From Deltaproteobacteria bacterium (GTDB taxonomy: Bacteria > Desulfobacterota > GWC2-55-46 > DRQE01), in NCBI GenBank assembly GCA_030636245.1, contig DAOVXI010000056.1, positions 1 through 8,791 of the forward strand: DNA of 8,791 nt, given 5' to 3'. The notes below the pieces were generated by a model. The model was given only the letters and a program-made list of their open reading frames with translations, did not search any database and was not told where the DNA came from. Shown here piece by piece: positions 1-5,334 of this stretch. The first letter of the stretch is position 1, and each line of letters begins with the position of its first letter. The translations under genes were made by a program, and so were the position numbers.

Positions 1-745
1 CACGGTAGGCGGTTACGCTTTCAGCTCCGTGGCGCTTACTGAGCCGCTTTTTGTCCGCTCCCAGGATCATGGGCAGGTGAGCGAACTCGGGTATCTTAAA
101 GCCGAGTGCTTCATACATCAGCATCTGTTTTGGGGTGTTATTTATGTGGTCATCGCCGCGTATTACGTGGGTTATGCCCATTGTAGCGTCGTCAATGGTG
201 ACAGTAAGGTTATATGTCGGGGTGCGGTCGCTACGTAGTATTATGAGGTCCTCTACCTCTTCATGTTCAATTGAGATCACGCCCTTTATAAGGTCCTTAA
301 AAACGGTCTTGCCAGGTGGCACCCTGAACCTTATCGTATAGCCCTCGTCCGGGCCATCCGTCTTTTCTCTGCACTTACCGTCGTACTTTGGAGGTCTGCC
401 TGCTTTCATTGCCGCGTCACGCCGCTCTTGAAGCTCTTCGGCCGTGCACCAACAGCGGTAGGCCTTGCCCTCGAAAAGCAGTTTTTCCGCATGCTCGCGG
501 TAAAGCTTAAAACGTTTGCTTTGATAGAACGGGCCTTCGTCAAAATCCATCTCAAGCCACTTCATGCCCTCCAGTATAGCATCTATGCTTTCATCCGTGC
601 TTCGCTGCGTGTCGGTGTCTTCGACTCGAAGGACGAACTTTCCTTTGTGTTTTCTTGCAAAAAGGTAATTAAAGAGTGCTGTTCTGGCGCCTCCTATGTG
701 AAGATATCCTGTCGGGCTTGGTGCGAAACGAGTTCTGACTTCCAT
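1..745 (-). CDS. gltX: Glutamate--tRNA ligase, 5' part (C-terminus beyond left edge)
   Basis: Class I aminoacyl-tRNA synthetase that charges tRNA with glutamate in the cytoplasm. The 248 visible codons cover the catalytic Rossmann fold. The ATP-binding HIGH-type motif is HIGG at residues 16-19, within FAPSPTGYLHIGGARTA. VEDTD lies at 41-45. IRGDDH lies at 195-200. The KMSKS-equivalent KRLSKRHG is at 233-240. A zinc-site insertion resembling the E. coli enzyme has C98, C100 and C125, but residue 127 is Glu where E. coli has His. The anticodon-binding C-terminal half (roughly half of a usual 470-500 residue protein) lies outside the window. The ATG at 743-745 opens the conserved sequence. An AGGAG lies about 14 nt upstream, a long spacing. 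The gene is 92 nt downstream of the MEMO-family gene on the same strand and probably shares its transcript, as I see no good promoter in the gap. Confidence 0.96.
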   Translation of the reverse strand, partial: MEVRTRFAPSPTGYLHIGGARTALFNYLFARKHKGKFVLRVEDTDTQRSTDESIDAILEGMKWLEMDFDEGPFYQSKRFKLYREHAEKLLFEGKAYRCWCTAEELQERRDAAMKAGRPPKYDGKCREKTDGPDEGYTIRFRVPPGKTVFKDLIKGVISIEHEEVEDLIILRSDRTPTYNLTVTIDDATMGITHVIRGDDHINNTPKQMLMYEALGFKIPEFAHLPMILGADKKRLSKRHGAESVTAYR

Positions 746-837
746 TATTTTTATCTATACTCCTGTATGTGATTTTTAGTAATAATTACAGTAATCTATA
801 TGGTTGCATATGACGCCATGAGAGTAGCTTGTGGCTG

Positions 838-1641
838 TTATTTTATAAGGAACCCGGCGTATCCAACGACTTGCTCCTTATCGCCGGAGACGTCACCGCT
901 TGTGGCGTGGCTTATGAGGCGCGCCTTAGTTGCTCCTAGTATCTTTGATGCCTCTATGGCAACGGCTGCGGGGAATACGCCGCACATGGAGATGTCTTTC
1001 TCTTCAGTTACGCTCATAAGCTGCTCTGCGTCAAGCTTAAGTATCTCTTCAATGGCAAGTTTGTCTTTTTTGTTTGTTTCTTCTTCGCTTTCATAGTGGT
1101 TCATGTCCGAGCTAACGGCTATCAGTGTTTCTTTACCGTACTCCTTGATAACTTTGGAGAGATGCTCACCCATCTCCTTTGCCGACACGTAGCTTCCGTG
1201 CATAAGGGTTATAGCGACAATACGGGTCTCAGGGTTTACGGCTTGAAGAAAAGGGAGCTGGACCTCAAGCGAGTGCTCTCTTGCGTGCGCCATATCATCC
1301 GGCTGGAAGAGTTCTGTGTCCTTAAGCAGCAGGTCCACGAAACCGTTATCAACCTCTACCTCGCCAAGCGGTGTGTCCCACTTGCCGTAGGTGCTCACCG
1401 ATGCCTTCTCGCCAAGCCCTGTATGGTTCGGTCCAAGCAGTATGGTTAGCTCAGGCACTTTCACGCTTGCGTACACTGTTCCGGCAACCGCTCCTGAATA
1501 AATATAGCCGGCGTGGGGAGCGATTATCGCAACAGCCTGTTCTTTCTTTTCTACCTTTACGTTAAGGTACTCGGATACAGCCCTCTCAAGCGATTGGGCT
1601 GACTTGGGGTAGAACTGACCCGCGACACATGGATGTCTCAT
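838..1641 (-). CDS. AmmeMemoRadiSam system protein B (MEMO1 family)
   Basis: 267-residue member of the MEMO family, related to extradiol dioxygenases such as LigB. It opens with the family signature RHPCVAGQFYP. The conserved metal-site-type residues are in place: H43 in APHAGYIYSG, H73 in GPNHTG, H182 in SSDMNHYE and C220 in MCGVFPAA. The EHSLEVQLPFLQ block is at 122-133. In many prokaryotes this family occurs with an AMMECR1-domain protein and a radical SAM enzyme (AmmeMemoRadiSam), whose biochemical role is not established. Neither partner is in this window. Human MEMO1 has been linked to copper/iron redox chemistry. The start ATG at 1639-1641 gives the standard N-terminus, although no Shine-Dalgarno is obvious. 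Stop is TAA. It is divergent from the HAD hydrolase and upstream of gltX. Confidence 0.93.
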   Translation of the reverse strand: MRHPCVAGQFYPKSAQSLERAVSEYLNVKVEKKEQAVAIIAPHAGYIYSGAVAGTVYASVKVPELTILLGPNHTGLGEKASVSTYGKWDTPLGEVEVDNGFVDLLLKDTELFQPDDMAHAREHSLEVQLPFLQAVNPETRIVAITLMHGSYVSAKEMGEHLSKVIKEYGKETLIAVSSDMNHYESEEETNKKDKLAIEEILKLDAEQLMSVTEEKDISMCGVFPAAVAIEASKILGATKARLISHATSGDVSGDKEQVVGYAGFLIK

Positions 1642-1676
1642 AGCTTAATAACCGTTTCTTTCATTTTAATTATGTG

Positions 1677-1705
1677 ATTTTAACAGATTGACTGTATACT
1701 GTAAA
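1677..1705 (-). promoter_or_regulatory. Predicted sigma70 promoter for the MEMO-family gene
   Basis: Read on the minus strand, TTTACA (1700-1705) is separated by exactly 17 bp from TAAAAT (1677-1682). Each hexamer matches five of six consensus positions. The expected transcript start is near 1670, leaving about 29 nt of leader before the ATG at 1641. Confidence 0.6.
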
Positions 1706-1715
1706 GAAAGTCATG

Positions 1716-1721
1716 TATAAT
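1716..1721 (+). promoter_or_regulatory. Predicted -10 element of the HAD hydrolase gene
   Basis: A perfect TATAAT lies only 5 bp upstream of the predicted ATG at 1727. There is no convincing -35 at 16-18 bp, since the nearest TTGACT (1688-1693) is 22 bp away. If used, transcription would start at or next to the start codon, giving a leaderless mRNA. This fits the absence of a Shine-Dalgarno. Confidence 0.35.
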
Positions 1722-1726
1722 ATGGT

Positions 1727-2401
1727 ATGCCAACTATGAAAAACTACTCGGATAGAGAGGTATTGATATTCGATCTCGATGGCACTCTTGTAGACTCAAG
1801 CAGGGATATAGCTTGGAGTGCCAACAAAACACTACTTGACCTTGGCCTTAGTGAGCGAAGCGAGGAGGAGATACGCTCTCACATCGGTATGGGTGTGTTA
1901 ACCCTTTTGAAGGATCTGACGGGCAGGGATGATAAAGATTTCCTTAAGAGGGCTACAGAGGTGTTTATTAGCTATTACCTTGACCACCTGACGGTGCACA
2001 CAGAACCATATCCGGGGGTGGAGGAGACCCTGGAGGCACTCAAGACAGGTGGCTACACGCTTGCGATAGCTACTAATAAACCCATTGAGCCAACCATTGA
2101 GATACTTAAGGAGCTGGACCTATTTACTTTATTTGACTGCATTGTTGGCGGGGATATGGTCGAGAACAAGAAACCAGAGCCAGACTCACTTCTTATGGTG
2201 CTGAACGAGCTTGATATGCGTAGTGACAAAAGCCTTTTTGTTGGTGACAGCGCGGTGGATGTCGAAGCAGGGGAAGCGGCAGACATTGATGTTGTGGGTG
2301 TTTCATACGGCTTTCGAGGACGCATAGAGCTTGAGGATGCCGGCTGCGAATCAATAATAGATCACTTCTCCGGACTTAACCGCATGATCCTCGAGATATA
2401 A
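1727..2401 (+). CDS. HAD-superfamily phosphatase, phosphoglycolate phosphatase-like
   Basis: 224-residue HAD subfamily IA hydrolase, predicted to remove phosphate from a small phosphorylated metabolite such as 2-phosphoglycolate. All four HAD motifs are present. Motif I is FDLDGTLVDS with nucleophile D16 and acid/base D18. Motif II has T116 in AIATNK. Motif III has K149 in ENKKPEP. Motif IV is FVGDSAVDVEAG with D174 and D178. The helical cap lies between about 24 and 90. Length matches Gph-type enzymes. Substrate cannot be fixed from sequence, and pyrophosphatase PpaX or other beta-phosphoglucomutase-like members are alternatives. Start ATG 1727 was chosen; ATG at 1736 is in frame and equally possible. 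Neither has a clear ribosome-binding site. Confidence 0.9.
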   Translation: MPTMKNYSDREVLIFDLDGTLVDSSRDIAWSANKTLLDLGLSERSEEEIRSHIGMGVLTLLKDLTGRDDKDFLKRATEVFISYYLDHLTVHTEPYPGVEETLEALKTGGYTLAIATNKPIEPTIEILKELDLFTLFDCIVGGDMVENKKPEPDSLLMVLNELDMRSDKSLFVGDSAVDVEAGEAADIDVVGVSYGFRGRIELEDAGCESIIDHFSGLNRMILEI

Positions 2402-2413
2402 CAACTTAAAATA

Positions 2414-2442
2414 TTGGAATTAAATAAGTATTATTATATAAT
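2414..2442 (+). promoter_or_regulatory. Predicted sigma70 promoter for the rubredoxin-like/MidA operon
   Basis: TTGGAA (2414-2419) and a perfect TATAAT (2437-2442) are 17 bp apart, between the HAD hydrolase stop and the rubredoxin-like gene. The start would be near 2449, just before the GAGGGGGA ribosome-binding site at 2451-2458. Confidence 0.6.
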
Positions 2443-2467
2443 GTCCTTATGAGGGGGATTTGTACTG

Positions 2468-2626
2468 ATGGCTGAAGATAAACACTGGAGATGTACTGAG
2501 TGCGGAATGCTTCATATCGGTGCAGAACCGCCGGATGTTTGTGAGGACTGTCTTGCCCCGAAGGGTGCGTTTGTTCTTGTGGAAGAAGAAGTTGAAGAAG
2601 AGACAACCAAGACAGTGACGCAGTAA
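2468..2626 (+). CDS. Rubredoxin-like small iron protein (52 aa)
   Basis: Free-standing rubredoxin-type domain like that at the C-terminus of rubrerythrins. C9-x2-C12-G, then PP at 21-22, then C25-x2-C28, then LAPKGAF. This is the usual FeS4 electron-transfer or zinc knuckle pattern CxxCG...PPxxCxxC.APK..F. An acidic tail (EEEEVEEE-like, 39-47) follows. It is cytoplasmic, with no signal peptide. A strong GAGGGGGA lies 9 nt before ATG 2468, and a promoter lies just upstream. Eleven nt separate its TAA from the MidA gene, so the two are likely co-transcribed. It could pass electrons to the rubrerythrin-like diiron protein at 4592, which lacks its own rubredoxin domain. That partnership is inference. 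Confidence 0.88.
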   Translation: MAEDKHWRCTECGMLHIGAEPPDVCEDCLAPKGAFVLVEEEVEEETTKTVTQ

Positions 2627-2637
2627 AGAGTGATGTC

Positions 2638-3807
2638 ATGAGTATTAAGAACCCTATCGGGCCTCCGATAACCGCTCAAAGCGGCTCTATCGAGTGTATA
2701 AAAGAGATAAAGAGACTTATAAAAGAAAAGGAGCGTATAACCTTTTCCGAGTTCATGGAGGCTGCTCTTTATACGCCTGGCGTTGGTTACTATACGGGTG
2801 AGAATAAGCCGTGGGGCGCTGGCGGTGATTATGTTACAAGCCTTGATGTTAGTAGTGAGTACGGCAGGGCTATAGCTAAACAGATACTTCAGATGAGCTC
2901 TAATCTTCCCGATCAACGACCCTTTCATATAATAGAGGCCGGAGGAGGCAGAGGGCTTCTAATTAAGTGGGTGATGGATGCAGTTATTCATCTCTCGGGA
3001 GACGATGCCGAAAGATTTGTTTTCTCAATGATCGAGAGAGGGTCAAGCAATGAGGGGCTTCCGGGTTTGCATGTTTTTGCCACCCTTGATGAATTTAAAG
3101 AGCGCTTCGGAGAGGTTGGCGGCGTAATATTTTCAAACGAGCTTTTGGATGCCATTCCATTTGAGAGGGTTCGGTGGAGTGGCGGAGAGCCGCGCCAGGT
3201 AATGGTTGAACTCGATAGTGATGGAGAGCTTAAAGAGAGCTTACGTGAAGAGAGTAGTCATGAGATAACAGAGTTCTTTTCTGACATGGGTGTTTCTCCG
3301 AGTGAGGAAACTCAGGCCGAGGTGTCATTGGGTGCGTTACAGTGGTTGGAGGAAGCTTCAAATATTCTTGAAAAAGGATATATAATAACGGTAGACTACG
3401 GTAAGAGTTCAAAGGAGTTATACAGCAACTCTGTTGGTACCTATATGTGTCACCATAAGCACACGAGGAACGAAGAACCGTACATAAACATAGGTGAGCA
3501 GGACATTACAGCCCATCTTGACTTCTCAGCCCTTAAGAAAAAGGGCATAAGCTGTGGACTTACGACACTTGGTTATACGACGCAGAGTGCTTTTCTTCTC
3601 GGCTCGGGCATTTTGGACGGCGCAGAAGTGGCAAGCACCGCAGATGATATGACAGCTGAGAGCATAGCCCATAACCGTGGTATAAGGGATCTTGTTTTAC
3701 CTGGAGGTGTTGGGGATACAATGAAGGTCCTTATTCAATCAAAGAACGTTGATGATGGTAAGGAACTTATGGGGCTAACCTTTAAGAATTTAGTAAGCAG
3801 GCTTTAG
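2638..3807 (+). CDS. MidA-family SAM-dependent methyltransferase
   Basis: 389-residue member of the MidA/NDUFAF7 (former DUF185) family. NDUFAF7 dimethylates an arginine of the NDUFS2 subunit of mitochondrial complex I; the bacterial target is not established. Visible family blocks are ITFSEFMEAALYTPGVGYY (34-52), GGDYVTSLDVSSEYGRAIA (62-80, the GDF.T...FG-type block), the SAM-binding glycine loop IIEAGGGRGLL (98-108), FSNELLDAIPFERV (165-178, the NELLDA-P motif) and ITVDYG near the start of the last third. Length is typical. The ATG at 2638 follows a weak AAAGAG-type site 11 nt after the rubredoxin-like gene. No complex I genes are in the window to test the substrate link. Confidence 0.9.
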   Translation: MSIKNPIGPPITAQSGSIECIKEIKRLIKEKERITFSEFMEAALYTPGVGYYTGENKPWGAGGDYVTSLDVSSEYGRAIAKQILQMSSNLPDQRPFHIIEAGGGRGLLIKWVMDAVIHLSGDDAERFVFSMIERGSSNEGLPGLHVFATLDEFKERFGEVGGVIFSNELLDAIPFERVRWSGGEPRQVMVELDSDGELKESLREESSHEITEFFSDMGVSPSEETQAEVSLGALQWLEEASNILEKGYIITVDYGKSSKELYSNSVGTYMCHHKHTRNEEPYINIGEQDITAHLDFSALKKKGISCGLTTLGYTTQSAFLLGSGILDGAEVASTADDMTAESIAHNRGIRDLVLPGGVGDTMKVLIQSKNVDDGKELMGLTFKNLVSRL

Positions 3808-3887
3808 TGGTTTTTGTAATTTAAATATTGGAAGGTTTCTAAGAAGAATTGAAGGACTGACTGAGTGAGGCTCTGGGAGGAAAACAG

Positions 3888-4088
3888 ATGAGTGATGTGA
3901 GTGAGAAGCAACTTAAGGACGCGGAGTGGACAACGGATGAGTGGATGAGTACCTGGACCATAAAGGTCGGAAGCGCTTATGGCTGTGATAAATGCGGTGC
4001 GATGGTAATGGTCACAAAGGGTGGGGTGGGTACACTTGAGCCCAAGTGTTGCGGCACTACGATGAATTTACTGAAAGACCCAAAGTAA
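3888..4088 (+). CDS. Desulforedoxin-like protein, single domain (66 aa)
   Basis: Small Cys4 metal-binding protein. C33-x2-C36 and the adjacent pair C54-C55 (YGCDKCGAMV...GGVGTLEPKCCGTTM) match desulforedoxin and the N-terminal domain of desulfoferrodoxin, which bind one FeS4 centre. The spacing between C36 and the Cys pair is 17 residues, against 15 in Desulfovibrio desulforedoxin. A 30-residue N-terminal extension rich in Trp (W14, W19, W23) precedes the domain. There is no superoxide reductase domain. A GGGAGG ribosome-binding site (3877-3882) lies before the ATG. It begins a run of metalloprotein genes; its TAA is 13 nt from the next start. Iron redox or metal-binding role is likely, exact function unknown. 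Confidence 0.85.
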   Translation: MSDVSEKQLKDAEWTTDEWMSTWTIKVGSAYGCDKCGAMVMVTKGGVGTLEPKCCGTTMNLLKDPK

Positions 4089-4101
4089 GGGAGACGCGGT
4101 A

Positions 4102-4350
4102 GTGGGAGATATTTTAAAGGTCGGTCAGGTTTTTGTATGTTCGGTATGCGGCTCGGAGCTTTCCATTGTGAAGAGCGCGGATGGACAATTCGCCCCTGTT
4201 TGCTGTGATACGGCGATGGAGCAGTCATCGAGGGTAAACCATGTTTACGTTTGTCCCGAGTGCGGAGCCGAGATGATGGTCTTAAGCGGGTACGACTCTA
4301 CATTCAACCATTATTGCTGCGATATACCCATGGAACTTCAAGCGGCATAA
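4102..4350 (+). CDS. Tandem desulforedoxin-like protein (82 aa)
   Basis: Two desulforedoxin-type Cys4 sites in one chain. The first has C13-x2-C16 and C34-C35, the second C51-x2-C54 and C72-C73. Both have 17 residues between the halves, the same variant spacing as the gene just upstream. Each ends in a CC-D-x-x-ME pattern (CCDTAME and CCDIPME), showing an internal duplication. The start is GTG at 4102, supported by AAGGGAG (4087-4093) eight nt before it and overlapping the previous stop. There is no signal peptide, so it is probably cytoplasmic. It may bind two iron (or zinc) ions and act in electron transfer with the neighbouring diiron protein; this is inference from context. Confidence 0.85.
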   Translation: MGDILKVGQVFVCSVCGSELSIVKSADGQFAPVCCDTAMEQSSRVNHVYVCPECGAEMMVLSGYDSTFNHYCCDIPMELQAA

Positions 4351-4397
4351 TTCATTTTAATGTGTTAAAAATTAAATAACTTATCGGAGGAGTAAAA

Positions 4398-4559
4398 ATG
4401 GCAGAGAATGAAGAGAAGAAAAGCGAAGTAAAAAAAGAAATAAAGGAACATCACTGCTCGGTTTGCGGCAAGGTCTCAGACGCTACAATTTGTCATGCAT
4501 GTGAAGAAAAAATAAGAGGCGAGGCCTTTGAGAAAAAGAGAGATATCGAAAAGGGTTAA
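4398..4559 (+). CDS. Small Cys4 zinc-ribbon protein of unknown function (53 aa)
   Basis: Short, highly charged protein. A Lys/Glu-rich N-terminal stretch (residues 1-18) leads into C20-x2-C23-G and C32-x2-C35, a knuckle pair with only eight residues between halves, followed by EEKIRGEAFEKK. The pattern CSVCG...ICHACEEKIRGEA suggests a zinc ribbon rather than a rubredoxin, because the PP and aromatic core residues are absent. A textbook ribosome-binding site, GGAGGAG (4386-4392), precedes ATG 4398 at 5 nt, so translation is well supported. Thirty-two nt separate it from the rubrerythrin-like gene. I do not recognise a named family. Confidence 0.82.
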   Translation: MAENEEKKSEVKKEIKEHHCSVCGKVSDATICHACEEKIRGEAFEKKRDIEKG

Positions 4560-4591
4560 GTATTGATCGCTTTCTACTAAAGGAGGATTCC

Positions 4592-5116
4592 ATGGAAAAG
4601 TTGAGTGTAAGGGACGCGCTTGCCGTTGCCCTTAAAACAGAGCTGGAAGGTTTTGCGTACTATCAGTATGCGGCAACTGTAGTTGCCGAAGGTAAAGGCG
4701 AGGGGGTTTTTGCTCACCTGGCGGAAGAAGAGCTTGAGCACATGGAGGTGATCAGGGGAATACTCGCTACCCTTGATAAAGGTGAGGATTGCCCGACATA
4801 CTCGGAAGCCTTGAGAGCGGGTCTGCATAAAGAGACCCCATCTTTTGGAGATAAGAACGAACTTATAGATAAGCTCAAGTCAAATCCGACCGATGTTAAT
4901 GCCATAGCGATAGGCATGAAGAATGAGGAAGAAGCCGTCGCTTTTTACTTGAAGCACCTTAAGGCCGCAACCACTCCTAAGGAAAAGGTCGTCTTGACAC
5001 GGTTACTCGAGATGGAGAAGGCTCACTTGAAGATACTCAGGTGGGAGAGCGAGGCCTTGAACGAGAGCGGGTTCTGGTGCGGTATTATGGAGTACAGCGT
5101 AGAAAAAGAGATATAG
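4592..5116 (+). CDS. Rubrerythrin-family ferritin-like diiron protein
   Basis: 174-residue four-helix diiron protein of the ferritin-like superfamily. The expected carboxylate and histidine ligands occur as two half-sites: E17 in KTELEGFAYY, then E47-x2-H50 in EEELEHMEV; and E112 in KNEEEAVAFY, then E142-x2-H145 in EMEKAHLKIL. Rubrerythrins reduce hydrogen peroxide in anaerobes using electrons from rubredoxin-like partners. Here the usual C-terminal rubredoxin domain is missing and only two isolated Cys (C67, C163) are present. Separate small FeS4 proteins upstream may replace that domain (inference). AAAGGAGG (4579-4586) supports ATG 4592. The stop TAG is followed by a hairpin at 5117-5135. 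Function as peroxidase is likely but iron storage or another oxidase role is possible. Confidence 0.9.
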   Translation: MEKLSVRDALAVALKTELEGFAYYQYAATVVAEGKGEGVFAHLAEEELEHMEVIRGILATLDKGEDCPTYSEALRAGLHKETPSFGDKNELIDKLKSNPTDVNAIAIGMKNEEEAVAFYLKHLKAATTPKEKVVLTRLLEMEKAHLKILRWESEALNESGFWCGIMEYSVEKEI

Positions 5117-5135
5117 CCCGATACTATTTATCGGG
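5117..5135 (+). terminator. Hairpin after the diiron gene, possible weak terminator
   Basis: CCCGATA (5117-5123) pairs perfectly with TATCGGG (5129-5135) around a 5-nt loop, starting immediately after the TAG. No T-tract follows, so intrinsic termination would be weak; it may instead protect the 3' end of the metalloprotein transcript. Confidence 0.4.
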
Positions 5136-5178
5136 TAAAAGTTAATAAACTTTAATTTCATTCTACTTTATTTTATTA

Positions 5179-5184
5179 TATAAT
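5179..5184 (+). promoter_or_regulatory. Predicted -10 element upstream of the selenoprotein gene
   Basis: A perfect TATAAT lies in an AT-rich stretch. The -35 region at 17 bp (TTTCAT, 5156-5161) is poor, so an activator may be needed. The start would be near 5191, giving an unusually long leader of about 144 nt before the ATG at 5335. Confidence 0.4.
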
Positions 5185-5232
5185 ACATTTGCAAGAGTGA
5201 AGAGGTTTTTCTTGGCCTCGGGTTGCACACTG

Positions 5233-5289
5233 CTCAGATGGCTGCCGAAGTAGGTCCCGTGTAAGACATTAAACTGCGGATCAGCTGAG
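5233..5289 (+). other. Structured leader segment, function unknown
   Basis: Within the long leader, CTCAG (5233-5237) pairs with CTGAG (5285-5289), CTG (5242-5244) with CAG (5282-5284), and CCG (5245-5247) with CGG (5277-5279). This gives an interrupted 11-bp arm with an asymmetric internal loop and a 29-nt apical region. No riboswitch class I know fits. Chance folding is possible. Confidence 0.25.
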
Positions 5290-5334
5290 AAGTTACATAG
5301 AGATGAAAAATAATAAATTTGGAGAGTGCTGCTT

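Noticed and set aside
29..772. Plus-strand reading frames within 29-772
   Set aside because: They are shadows of gltX, whose minus-strand translation shows clear synthetase motifs.
1638..1664. Eight-codon upstream reading frame on the minus strand whose TGA overlaps the MEMO-family ATG
   Set aside because: It has no ribosome-binding site and could easily arise by chance; not enough to call translational coupling.
5191..5300. Possible 6S RNA, suggested by stretches such as TTAAACTGCGG similar to part of E. coli ssrS
   Set aside because: I could not find the long closing stem between 5' and 3' ends that 6S RNA requires, and the similarity is limited to a few short words.
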